Shown: positions 32,206 to 42,735 of the stretch, piece by piece
Layout of the letters: each line of letters begins with the position of its first letter
How positions within the stretch are numbered: the first letter of the stretch is position 1
Assembly (NCBI GenBank): GCA_035578905.1
Contig: JAQJVL010000160.1
Span: 1,339,560 to 1,403,559 of the forward strand
Source of the DNA: Stictocephala bisonia
Lineage: Eukaryota > Arthropoda > Insecta > Hemiptera > Membracidae
Reading direction: 5' to 3'
Length of the DNA stretch: 64,000 nt
The notes under the pieces: generated by a model
What the model was told of the DNA's origin: nothing
Seen by the model: only the letters and a program-made list of their open reading frames with translations
Databases searched by the model: none
Position numbers and translations under genes: made by a program

Positions 32206-34095
32206 ATGTTGCCCAATAATTATTTGAAAGTCTTCAAAAAAGTAACTTCACTTACTTTATTACGATCTTTTTCAGAGCAACAGTTAGTAGTTCCTAAGAG
32301 AAAGAGAGAAGCAATCAATATTTCGAAAAAACCATGTCGGCCTCCGTTTATGAAAAATGTCTTCATAGGTAAATTTGACTCTGAAATGTTATTATATCCA
32401 GAATTAGATAAAGAAAGTCTTAAGGAACTGAAGACAAATCTTGAACCACTTAAACAGTTTGTAAATAACAATGTAGACCCGCTTGTTATATCATCTTTGC
32501 GTGAGATCCCTAGTGAGGTAAAAGAATACTTTAAGAGCCTAGGTTTGTTCGGACAGATCATTCCATCAGTATATGGTGGTTTTGACTATTCTGCTACAGA
32601 AACTGCATTGATTAGTGAAATAGTTGCCAAAGATCTTGATGTGGCACTGACATTATATACACATAATTTTCTAGGGGCTCAGACAATTTTATTGTATGGA
32701 ACTGAGGATCAGAAAGCTAAATACCTCCCACAGTTGGCTTCTGGTGAGAAGATCGCTGCATTTTGTTTATCTGAATGTGTTAGTAGCTCAGATCTTAATA
32801 ATTTATCAGCAAAGTTGAGCCAATCGGAGAGTTCTGATGTGTATCTATTGAATGGTGAGAAACATTGGGTTACAAATGCTAAAAATGCAAGTTTGTTCAT
32901 AGTTTTAGCAAAATTGGGCTCATTAACACATACTGGACATAATATACCTCTGCTTAGGGTAGCTATAGTCGAACGAGATTCTCCAGGTGTATCAGTCTCT
33001 CAACCTGTAGAACATGTTGGTATGAAAGCATCAAATTTGTGTGAAGTTAATTTTAAAAACACTCCTGTGCCCATTGATTGTTTTCTTGGCAGTGATTTGC
33101 AAGGATATGAAATGTGTTCAAAGATACTTAATAGTGGACGATATAACATTGGTGCAATAACAGTATCAGTATTGAAAACATTGTTAAATAAAGCATCTGA
33201 TTTCATTATAAGTAGGAAGCAATTTCACAAACCTCTATCAGAATGTCAGCTTATCCATAAAAAGTGCTTAGATATTGCACATTGTATATTTATTTTGGAA
33301 AGTATGACTTATCATACAGCAGCTATTTTGGACAACTATGAAAATCCAGATTGTTCTATAGAATTGGCTATTATAAAAACATTTAGTTTTACAGAAGGAA
33401 GGCGTTGTTTGGATTTGGTCATGGAGTTATTAGGGGGGCGAGCCTACTTGAATTCTGACTCCACGCAAAAGTATTTTAAAGATTTTAGAACAATGGAATT
33501 GTTTGATGGTACTACTGACATTTCAAATCTTTTTATATCTCTTATTGGAATCCAACATGCAGGGTCAGCAATTAATGAATCAATAGTAAAATTGAGAATG
33601 CCTTATAAGTATCCAGAGGTTTTGATGAAATTCATAATGACAAATAGAAAGCACCTCAAGGACAAACCTAAACTTAACCTAAAACTATATGAGCAGCTTC
33701 ATCCAAGTTTGACAGATTCAGCAAATGAACTAGAATATTGTGTTTTACGCCTTCAGTATGCTGTGAGTGTTTTACTCAAGCGTTATGGTTCTGATATAAT
33801 TAATCAGCAGTTTGAACTGATGCGAATAGCTGATGCTGCTGTGAAAATATATGCTATGACATGTATCCTTGGAAGGGCTTCAAGATCGTACTGTATAGGA
33901 CTTCGTAATGCTGAAACTGAGGTGAAATATGCCATTACTATTTGTTTAAAATATAAAGTATTAGTTCAACATGAACTAAATGATCTAATTGATGGATATT
34001 TAATTTCAGGCGATTTTGGTCCACTAAGTTTAGGTCCAGACATCTTGGACAATCATGGATATTTCTTAGAACACCCATTAGAGAGAAGCTATTAA
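32206..34095 (+). CDS. ACAD9-like acyl-CoA dehydrogenase family protein, intronless, catalytic Glu replaced by Asp
   Basis: One open frame of 629 codons, the size expected for ACAD9 (about 620). The start MLPNNYLKVFKKVTSLTLLR is basic and hydroxylated, as in mitochondrial presequences. RPPFMKNVFIGK, SLGLFGQIIPSVYGG, YLPQLASGEKIAAFCL, VERDSPGV, SRKQFHKPLSE, ASRSYCIGLRN and a HPLERSY C-terminus follow ACAD9 closely. VLCAD is the next-best fit. The active-site motif FEGTNEI reads FDGTTDI (Asp434, codon 33505-33507), and the FAD/substrate loop usually reading TEPxxGSD is SECVSSSD. ACAD9 oxidises long-chain acyl-CoA and also builds respiratory complex I; only the second role is thought to be independent of catalysis. 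The lack of introns suggests a retroposed origin, while the undamaged frame suggests selection. Drosophila Enigma, an ACAD-like protein, may be the counterpart (from memory, untested). Confidence 0.9.
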   Translation: MLPNNYLKVFKKVTSLTLLRSFSEQQLVVPKRKREAINISKKPCRPPFMKNVFIGKFDSEMLLYPELDKESLKELKTNLEPLKQFVNNNVDPLVISSLREIPSEVKEYFKSLGLFGQIIPSVYGGFDYSATETALISEIVAKDLDVALTLYTHNFLGAQTILLYGTEDQKAKYLPQLASGEKIAAFCLSECVSSSDLNNLSAKLSQSESSDVYLLNGEKHWVTNAKNASLFIVLAKLGSLTHTGHNIPLLRVAIVERDSPGVSVSQPVEHVGMKASNLCEVNFKNTPVPIDCFLGSDLQGYEMCSKILNSGRYNIGAITVSVLKTLLNKASDFIISRKQFHKPLSECQLIHKKCLDIAHCIFILESMTYHTAAILDNYENPDCSIELAIIKTFSFTEGRRCLDLVMELLGGRAYLNSDSTQKYFKDFRTMELFDGTTDISNLFISLIGIQHAGSAINESIVKLRMPYKYPEVLMKFIMTNRKHLKDKPKLNLKLYEQLHPSLTDSANELEYCVLRLQYAVSVLLKRYGSDIINQQFELMRIADAAVKIYAMTCILGRASRSYCIGLRNAETEVKYAITICLKYKVLVQHELNDLIDGYLISGDFGPLSLGPDILDNHGYFLEHPLERSY

Positions 34096-34299
34096 TTAAT
34101 CAAAAGTATAAAGTCAATTATAAGAAAATAATTTTGTTTTTAAATATAATTTTCAGAGTAGGCAAGTAAATGTTCATGTGTATATAGCATGTGATAAGCT
34201 ATTAACTGTAACAACTTAGGAACTTAGTAAACTTTTTTCTTTTCGTCTAAACTTGTACTTCAGCATCTAAATATTTATTAGTAACAGAAGTTGTATATT

Positions 34300-34305
34300 A
34301 ATAAA
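34300..34305 (+). terminator. Poly(A) signal AATAAA of the ACAD9-like gene
   Basis: AATAAA lies 205 bases after the stop codon, with a T/GT-rich stretch ('actgtttgttaaat') just beyond. This gives a short 3' UTR. It is the first canonical signal downstream of the ORF that I noticed. Confidence 0.55.
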
Positions 34306-34829
34306 CTACTGTTTGTTAAATTAAACTGCAGTGGGATTTTTTAAAGCCTGTTTATATAGTGTTATTGATAATTAACAATTTCAAAGGTTTTCAGTGTTAT
34401 GTGAATAGGTTTAAAAAGATTAACAAAACATGAAAAAATTGTTTGAATTAAAATAACCTAGCATTCAAATTCCAATTAATATAAAACTATATTAATTTAA
34501 AGTTGTAAAAATGAGCTATCTGAATCGCATCATATGTTTGAATTGTTGAAAAATACACAGTCAATACATGGCTAATTTAGTAACTTGTAGCCTAATTGTT
34601 ATATTACGTTGCGGAAAATTTGAAACCCGTAATTTATCAAATCAAAACCTTTTATAGTAGGTGACAATTTGTAAAATTGTATTACATATGTCATATTACA
34701 TTGGTATATAGCACTACTAAACATACAGTTAACATATTATGATATCCCTGATAAAACTTTCAGTCAATTATATTAATAAACAAAACTATAGAATAAAACT
34801 AAGCCATTAATCAATGAACTCACCAACCG

Positions 34830-35060
34830 AGTAAAACACTCGCTGAAAGAAACCACCTCAGTGAATTTTTGAATTCATTAAACTCTGTTGCCCTTTTAAT
34901 TTCATTTGGCAGGTTATTGAATAATTTAGGACCCGGGTTTTGGGGGTAGATTGGTGGAGGGCTCCAGTCTGTCTATGTTGATGTCTTTGTCTTGTGTTGT
35001 ACTCATGTATGTCTAGGCCTGTTTGTACGATTGCCTTTGATTTGTAAAATATAAGTGTTT
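34830..35060 (-). pseudogene. LINE 3'-terminal remnant
   Basis: The minus strand reads DIHEYNTRQR near 35020, and FNNLPNEIKRATEFNEFKNS then LRWFLS at 34930-34840. These are the last blocks of CR1/Jockey-like ORF2 proteins ('t.h.yntR', 'lfN.LP..ik......fk..l...l'). Upstream RT is not recognisable. It is distinct from the better-preserved copy starting at 35240. Confidence 0.6.
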
Positions 35061-35239
35061 CATAAATATAAATGGATGTTAAAGTTAGATATTTTAATGA
35101 CCTGAAAATTGCGTGGCAGGAAATTATTTGGCTCTAACGAAATTTTTTGATACTGCTGCAAGGTTTTGGACAGACTTTCCCTCCAATCTGTTGCCACAAA
35201 AATCTTAGCCAACCATCTATAAACTTACAATATAAATAA

Positions 35240-37790
35240 AAAATCAAAATCATTTTTATTGTGTAGCCAAAAGACAGTACAATCGTCAGTATTATTTTAA
35301 CATAAAACAAGATTATGTTAATAAAAAGAAAAGTTATTACAAATCAAGGAGTAGTTACATTGAATAAAAACTGCTTTGGAAGAATTCTTCAATAGAAAAA
35401 AGTTCTTTTCCTATGAGAGTTTTCTTCAGTCGATATCCAAATTGTTTAGCCGGTAACTGCTTTAACCAAGGTGGTAGGTGGTTGAAGAGTCGAATACCAA
35501 TCTGATCAGGATCAGAGGATTGTGTCTTCCTCAAGCGGCATTGAAAAATGTCCAATTCGAGCCTCCTGCGTGTGTCATGGTTGTGTATGTGGCTTCTGGT
35601 GGGCAGGGTGTCCAAACGGCTCTTCACATTGATCAGTAACGTAAATATATACAATGAATGGATGGTCAAGGTTCCAACGTTCTTGAAGTAACCTCTACAA
35701 GAGTCCCTGTGTCCCAGCCCACAGACAATGCGGATTGCAGACTTCTGAATCTTGAATATAATCTCTGTGTGAGGAGAAGAACCCCATGCCATTATACAAT
35801 AGGCCATCCTGCTGAAGAAACATGCGAAGTAAACCATTCTCAAGATGTCATTGTCGGCCGAAGCAGACAATCTGCGAAGCAGGAAGTTGGATTTTGAAAG
35901 TTGTTTTGTCAGTTCTGAGATATGGCTCCTCCAAGTGATTTTATTGTCGATACAGATTCCAAGGAAATTAACTTTATTTTCTTCAGGTGCTTTTAGATCT
36001 ATTAAGAGGGATGTGTCTTGTCACTGTTTAGTCTGAGGCCATTATTTGTACACCAGTTCTCAATTATGTTGACTGCCAATTTAATATTGTTTTGTGTAGC
36101 AGTGTAGGTGTCCTTATCAATTCGTACTGTTATGTTATCTGCGAATAGGTAAGACGCTATGTCATTTTGCTCCAGATACTGCGGAAGGTCATTAATAAAC
36201 ATAACAAACAAGACAGGTCCTAGGATTGAGCCTTGTTTTACTCCTCTTGTTATGCAAGCTGGTCTTGATATTTTACCTTCATATTCAACAACCTGTCTCC
36301 AGTTGTGGAGGTAGCCTTTGATGAACAACCGTGTTTTCTCTGAGAAGCCATAGTGTTCTAGTTTCTTGAGAAGCAGGTCATGAGGAACAAGGTCAAAAGC
36401 TTTAGATAAGTCAAATAAGCTTAATGATACTTTATTATGTTTTTCAATTCCCCTCAAAATGTCTTTTAATAGATCCACAGCTGCTACTGAAGTGCTTTTA
36501 CCCTTGCGAAAACCATATTGTTGATTGTGGAGTAGACTATTGGTTTCTAAAAATTGGATTATTTGCTGGAGTAGGATTTTCTCTATAATTTTAGCTAGTA
36601 TTGGAAGTATGCATACGGGGCGAAAGTCGCTGTATCATGTCATCTTTCCTTTTTTTGGTATAGGAATTATCTTGACTGTTTTCAATGCTGATGGGAATAC
36701 TCCATTTCTAAACTCCAAGTTAATTAAATATGTTAGGGGCACATCAATAAGGTCAGCTGTTGATTTTACAACTGCAGTGTTCAGTCCAAAAATATTACCT
36801 GCTGTAGAGTTAGTCATACTACTTATGGCCAAAAACACCTCCTCTACTTTTGTTTCTCTTAAATTTAATTCAGTTACTGGTGTAGGAGCCGAGGTCAGAA
36901 AATTTTGAAAGGTGTCATTTTGAAATTCAATGTCAAATGATTTAAAAATTTCAGAAAATGTATCATTAAAACCCTCAGAATCAGGTGTGAAATTATTTTG
37001 TAAGTCTTGCTTGGGTTTGGAACGTGTGCCCAGTTCATCATGAACTACTTGCCAAGAAGCTTTGGAGATGTTGTTTGATAAAGCAATTTTATTTCTGTTG
37101 AAGGTCTTTTTAGCTTCCTCAATAGCATTTCTGTAAGTTTGTCTTGCTGTATTGCACTGTGCCTTGATGAGGGTGTCGCCAGTCTCTCGAGCCCAGTCAC
37201 GGAGCTGGTAGTACCGATCTCTTAGTTGGTATAGGTCTGCATGAAACCAATGCTGTTTTTTGGTTGTTGATTTCCTCTTCTTATGCCTGATGGGACAGCA
37301 CTGATTGAGAGCTTTAGTAATAACGCTAACAAATTCAGATGCTGCAACATCGGTTTCTTTTATGGAGTAGATGTTTAACCAAGATTGCATTTTCAAATGA
37401 TTCCTGAGAGCACAGATGTTCATTGGTCTGAAGTCCCGATGCATGGATATTGAAATTTCAGGCTCCACACTAATATTTCTAATGCCAAATTCTTGGCTGG
37501 TGTGGTCAGAAAACTAAAATGAACTTATTTCACTCCAAAACCAATCAGTATGAAAATCAGTTAAGAAATTGTCAATGCAGGAAGGTTTTCCATTTGTTGG
37601 TATTCGTGTGTGTTCATGAATAGTGTACTTAAAGCCATAAGATCTAGAAGAGAGCAGAAAACTGCTTTTTGTTGTTTTTGTTTATTACTGAAGTCTTCTT
37701 CAAGATGAACATTAAAGTCACCAAATATCACAGTCATACCTTTAAAAGATACCAACTCCTACCCTACTCAGCCTCACCAAAAATGTCTCT
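35240..37790 (-). pseudogene. LINE ORF2 remains (endonuclease tail, RT, C-terminus)
   Basis: Reading leftward: endonuclease piece GMTVIFGDFNVHLEEDF (37740); the linker with QHWFHADLYQLRDRYYQLRD (37250); the RT start near 36640; and RT core FDLSKAFDLVPHDLL, RGVKQGSILGPVLFVMFIND and YLFADNITV (36400-36130). A well-kept C-terminal domain runs 35870-35355 (AWGSSPHTEIIFKIQKSAIR, LFNHLPPWLKQLP). The RT active site reads FADN instead of F/YADD, and the frame is broken near 36640, 36000 and 37500. The 5' part is missing beyond about 37790. It is the same general type as the copy at 3.5-5.9 kb but much less eroded. Confidence 0.8.
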
Positions 37791-38141
37791 GAATTATGTC
37801 TGACGGATGCAGGGTCATAAGGTTAAAAAAACAAACTATTTCTAGATTTTTATTTACAGTATTCATATTAAAGATGTCTTGTGAAAATGTATGCATCTAC
37901 AATAAGTCAAAGCAGAACAGAAGTTATAATGGCACCATACATTTTTCTCTAACGATCACTTAATTCCATCCAAAAACTCAAATACAGTAAAATCATCAGG
38001 TAGGCTTACTTTAAAACTTTCCCATGAAGACATTCAAACAAATTTGGAGTCTCCAGTAATATCGGTTTTAAAATAGTATATGTTGTTAAATTTCATATCA
38101 TACTTTTAGCTTACAATGCATATATATCTTAATATGGGTGT
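37791..38141. other. Spacer before the gypsy element
   Basis: AT-rich, with no gene or clear repeat. The last bases (GGTGT at 38137-38141) form the left target site of the LTR element. Confidence 0.4.
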
Positions 38142-39469
38142 TGTACCGGGTCGTTCTGACCGGTACATTTCGTTTTTTTTTTTGTCGTGGTCTGCCGGGC
38201 TGCCTGAGATTCGCTTTTGCCCGGCGATTCGCGTACTTTGGTGGCCGTTGGCTCGGACTCGGTCGTTCCGTGTTCCAGCCTTCGTCTGTCAGGTTGGCCA
38301 TCATTTTGGTTTGGTCTACGCCAGCGTTAAAGAACATGATAGGCTAGAGGCTCCAAAACTCCAGGGTCCTCGAGTGGGACATTTTCCCTCAGCCTGTCGT
38401 CCGGGGAAAGTTCGACCATCCACACTGCCAGCCTGGCCTGAGGACCATGTATAGAGGCCCTTGGCGACCCTGCTGCCCCACTTACATCTTTGGGTAGGAG
38501 TCTTCTGTCCTCAGGTCAGTGCTTTCCATCTTGTTTTCCCGGGCTGAGCTGGGGGTTGATAATGTGAAACATAAAAAAAAAGAAAAAAATGTTTGTGGAA
38601 CTTTATGTGGCCTAGGCCTAAACTTCTAAACTTGGACAGTGATTTTATGCAACACAGCCATTGGGGACTTATATATTTTTTATTAAAGGGAAAAGAAATC
38701 GTGAAATACAAAAAGAACTTTTTGGATGTTAATATTTATTTATATTTCTTGTTATTAATTAATTAGTTTTATTTGTTGTTATATTTTTTAGATTTTATAG
38801 TTGTTAGGTCCCTATGGTTAAGTTATGTTATTTATTTATATGTTTAGGCCTAGTGATTGTTATTTATATTTTTCGTTCATTGTGTTATGGAGGTCGTGAA
38901 GTGACTTTCTACTAAAACAGTACCGGGTTATATTTTATTTTTAATTACTTCTTTTTTAAAATGCTTCACCAAAAGGGGATTATTGTTGTTTTGCTTAACG
39001 TCTAATTCGGAGCTGCCCAGGGATTCCGGCTTACTCCCTGGCCTCGGTGGAATTACGGGCTGTGGGCTAAATTGCCGGTTTAATTGTTGTTTTCCTGACG
39101 TTTTCTAAATTTTCACTTTTTTTTTGGGCATTTAATTTTTCTTACGTTTTGGGGGTCTCAGGCTAACCTGCAGATAGGCCATACAATCTGTAATTGTTAT
39201 ATTGGGTATTTGTAGAGTTTGTTGTTTTTGTAGCGTCTGTATTATCTTGTTAATTTTTGTTATCTTGTTATTTATTTAAGTGCGAATTTACATTGTGGCC
39301 TTCTGCCAGCCAGTTTTGCAGTTTTCTTGATAATAAATTTAGTTTTGCTCAGCTGCCGAGTTTTATTTTTGACCCTCCAACTGCCACCCGTGATCCCATT
39401 GCTTGACTCGTTTTGAGCCATCCCCCAGTTGGCACGCTTCCCAGCTTTGGGGGGGGGGGATGGGTCTCA
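38142..39469 (+). repeat. Left LTR (forward)
   Basis: It starts TGTACCGGGTCGTTCTGACC and ends GGGTCTCA, i.e. TG...CA as expected. Near its 3' part is 'gataataaatttag', a possible poly(A) signal. The outer ~25 bp form a hairpin (TGTACCGGGTCG / CCGGTACA). A C/G-rich run 'ggggggggggatggg' precedes the end. Confidence 0.85.
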
Positions 39470-39471
39470 AT

Positions 39472-39482
39472 TGGTAGCAGAG
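39472..39482 (+). other. Primer-binding site (initiator tRNA-Met type)
   Basis: TGGTAGCAGAG begins 2 bases after the LTR and is complementary to the 3' end of metazoan initiator tRNA-Met (…CTCTGCTACCA). After 11 bases the match weakens. This is where minus-strand DNA synthesis would start, and it fixes the forward sense of the left LTR. Confidence 0.7.
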
Positions 39483-39840
39483 CGTGGTTGCCTAAAAAAA
39501 AAAAAAAAAAAAGCGGTTGTTGGCGGTGGGTGTTTGCCTGTTAGTAGGTCAGTGTTGGCTGACCTACCGTCAAAGGTGTCTTGGTAATACGTAAAGAAAA
39601 AAAAGAAACAAATAAATAATTATGTAAAAACAAAAACAATTAGAAAATCAAATAAATAATTGAACTTAAAAAAAAAAAAAAAAAAAAAAACTTTAGGCAA
39701 TCCGCTTGGTTACTTTGTTGAATGGGTTTCATGGGTGGATTGGAGTGGTCGGCAGTGGCTCGGTAGGCTGAGGGTTTTAGTTCGTCTTGGACCCTGGAGT
39801 TGTCGTTTTTTGTGTATTGACGAGATTTGTTGCGTTCGAG

Positions 39841-40329
39841 ATGGCCTATCTGCAGAATGTTGACCTCCTGGTGAAGGAGGAGTTGATTTTTGAGTTGAGG
39901 GCGCGTGGTGTAACTCCGGAGGGTGATGTTTTGAATCTCCGGAGGTTGCTGCGGGAGCAGTTGTCCGCGCGTACGGCGGTGGATTGGTCTGATCTACTGG
40001 AGGTTGGTGATGAGTTGTCTGTTTGTAAACGCAAGGTGGAAGATTGGGAAGGGGTTTTGGAAGATCTGCAGTTGGAACCTCCAGTAGGTCGTGACCGGGC
40101 CTGCCGTCTTGCACGTTTGGGGCATCTGCTTACCCGCTTACGGATGGTCAACCGGGCACCGGAGTTGGAACCGTCGGATAGGGCGTGGATCTTGGAGAGT
40201 GTGTCTAGGCTTGAGGAGATTTTTCAGGCACTCTCCGGTTCCACGACGCCTACGGGTCTGGGTCAGCGGCCTACTTTCGCACTTTCGCCCAACGTGTCGA
40301 GGCCATTTGCCTCTGACACGTGCCCATAG
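39841..40329 (+). pseudogene. Gypsy gag, N-terminal part
   Basis: It starts MAYLQNVDLLVKEELIFELR, a SAP-like helix pair often seen at the front of insect gypsy Gag proteins, and continues to codon ~162, ending SRPFASDTCP. A normal Gag would continue with a capsid-like domain and zinc knuckles, which are missing. The following protease is in another frame and begins only 35 bases later, so an internal deletion removed the rest. Upstream (39483-39840) is an untranslated leader with two long A runs. Confidence 0.65.
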
Positions 40330-40363
40330 CAGGAGTGTCGGGGATTTTTCGGGCCTTGCTGGC

Positions 40364-41122
40364 ATGGCTTCCCTGGGACTTAGTGCGGTCACCTCGGTGT
40401 GTCCTGGCGTTTTTGTTTCTTTTGGTGGTACGGTGTGTCGAGCCCTTCTTGATTCTGGTTCGGCATGCAGTATCATCAGCCTTTCTCTTTTTGAGTCCCT
40501 TGACGCCTTAGGACTTGTCAGGAACACCGAGCATTCTTCTATCACGTGCTGGACGGCATCCCAAACTCCTCTACCTATACTTCTAAAGGCGTTTTTCCAT
40601 TTTAAGATCGAAGGATTTTCCTGGAGGTGGGGTTTTCTTGTTGCCAAGGACCTGGCGGTTTCTTGTATCCTAGGGGCAGACTTTATCTCTAAAAGTGGTA
40701 TGGTGCTTGACCTCCAGAAGCGCCAGATGTTTTTCAAGTTTAATCGGCGAGTTTTGGTGCCTCTAGTAGGCGATTCTGACTGCCCTCCTGCAGTCAGAGA
40801 GATGGGTTGTGAGCCCGAACAACCCAAGGTGGATCCAGTTGGTCATCTCCCCCCTGAGCAGGCGGAGGCCATTAGGAGGCTGTGTTTGCGGTTTCCTGAT
40901 GTGCTTACGCCTGAGCTTGGGGTCACTTCTCTTCTGGAGTATGCGATCCACCTCACCGATCCTCAGCCAGTTAGAAGTCATCCGTACAAACTTGCTCCCC
41001 CAAAGATGGAGGTTATGAGGGCTATGATTGAAGATCTTCTGAGCAAGGGTGTGATTGAACCGTCTCGTTCCGCTTATGCCAGTCCAGCTTTTCTTGTGCC
41101 CAAGCCTAATGGTAAGTCCAAT
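40364..41122 (+). pseudogene. Gypsy pol fragment: aspartic protease and truncated RT
   Basis: The retropepsin block VCRALLDSGSACSIISLSLF carries the catalytic DSG, and ILGADFISKSGMVLDL is its C-terminal partner. The RT start is YAIHLTDPQPVRSHPYKLAP, then LLSKGVIEPSRSAYASPAFL and VPKPNGK, where it is cut by the inverted LTR. The spacing and wording of the 'GVIEPS.S.YASP..LV.K.NGK' motif are Ty3/gypsy, not BEL or copia. The frame is open across the fragment (253 codons), which supports a recent origin. Confidence 0.85.
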
Positions 41123-42449
41123 TGAGACCCATCCCCCCCCCCCAAAGCTGGGAAGCGTGCCAACTGGGGGATGGCTCAAAACGAGTCAAGCAATGGGATC
41201 ACGGGTGGCAGTTGGAGGGTCAAAAATAAAACTCGGCAGCTGAGCAAAACTAAATTTATTATCAAGAAAACTGCAAAACTGGCTGGCAGAAGGCCACAAT
41301 GTAAATTCGCACTTAAATAAATAACAAGATAACAAAAATTAACAAGATAATACAGACGCTACAAAAACAACAAACTCTACAAATACCCAATATAACAATT
41401 ACAGATTGTATGGCCTATCTGCAGGTTAGCCTGAGACCCCCAAAACGTAAGAAAAATTAAATGCCCAAAAAAAAAGTGAAAATTTAGAAAACGTCAGGAA
41501 AACAACAATTAAACCGGCAATTTAGCCCACAGCCCGTAATTCCACCGAGGCCAGGGAGTAAGCCGGAATCCCTGGGCAGCTCCGAATTAGACGTTAAGCA
41601 AAACAACAATAATCCCCTTTTGGTGAAGCATTTTAAAAAAGAAGTAATTAAAAATAAAATATAACCCGGTACTGTTTTAGTAGAAAGTCACTTCACGACC
41701 TCCATAACACAATGAACGAAAAATATAAATAACAATCACTAGGCCTAAACATATAAATAAATAACATAACTTAACCATAGGGACCTAACAACTATAAAAT
41801 CTAAAAAATATAACAACAAATAAAACTAATTAATTAATAACAAGAAATATAAATAAATACTAACATCCAAAAAGTTCTTTTTGTATTTCACGATTTCTTT
41901 TCCCTTTAATAAAAAATATATAAGTCCCCAATGGCTGTGTTGCATAAAATCACTGTCCAAGTTTAGAAGTTTAGGCCTAGGCCACATAAAGTTCCACAAA
42001 CATTTTTTTCTTTTTTTTTTTATGTTTCACATTATCAACCCCCAGCTCAGCCCGGGAAAACAAGATGGAAAGCACTGACCTGAGGACAGAAGACTCCTAC
42101 CCAAAGATGTAAGTGGGGCAGCAGGGTCGCCAAAGGCCTCTATACATGGTCCTCAGGCCAGGCTGGCAGTGTGGATGGTCGAACTTTCCCCGGACGGCAG
42201 GCTGAAGGAAAATGTCCCACTCGAGGACCCTGGAGTTTTGGAGCCTCTAGCCTATCATGTTCTTTAACGCTGGCGTAGACCAAACCAAAATGATGGCCAA
42301 CCTGACAGACGAAGGCTGGAACACGGAACGACCGAGTCCGAGCCAACGGCCACCAAAGTACGTGAATCGCCGGGCAAAAGCGAATCTCAGGCAGCCCGGC
42401 AGACCACGACAAAAAAAACGAAATGTACCGGTCAGAACGACCCGGTACA
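41123..42449 (-). repeat. Right LTR (reversed)
   Basis: Reverse complement of 38142-39469 over its full length. It differs at isolated sites (for example one transition each near 42183-42200 and 42362) and in homopolymer lengths. On the minus strand, the five bases after it (ATTGG) match the five bases that follow the left LTR, so the copied segment may extend into the primer site. Confidence 0.85.
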
Positions 42450-42735
42450 GTGTGTATGGGCACTTTCAGAGTAGGTGACTTGGGTGTCTTGATGTTGTAA
42501 TCAGTTTTGCAGTATTGTTAGAATTTTCTAATTTTTTCTTTTAATTAATAGTTTATACTATTAAGATTAGTTTTATTAATTCAATATTACCTTTTTTATA
42601 AGTTCTCGTCAAGTGTCACATGAGATAAAGCTTGGGTTAACTTATACTCATTTAACATTAAAATTTGCACGAGCACATTAAACGTAAAACAAGTATTTAA
42701 GAGGATTACAGCTGTTACAACAACAATATAAGGAT

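Larger units (their letters stand above)
38142..42449 (+). mobile_element. Ty3/gypsy retrotransposon with LTRs in inverted orientation
   Basis: The left LTR (38142-39469) is in the normal sense, followed by a tRNA-iMet-type primer site, a gag piece, protease and the start of RT. Within RT, after LVPKPNGKS, the sequence turns into a complete second LTR in reverse orientation (41123-42449). Both outer ends are therefore the same LTR terminus (TGTACCGGG... / ...CCCGGTACA). The word GTGT borders both sides (38138-38141 and 42450-42453). RNase H, integrase and the normal 3' LTR are absent. By eye the LTRs differ at only a few positions per kb, so the event is recent. Confidence 0.85.

Noticed and set aside
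38116..38454. Frames in the LTRs (112 and 107 codons)
   Set aside because: They lie wholly in LTR sequence, are mirrored in the second LTR, and have no motif. LTR frames of this kind are normally non-coding.
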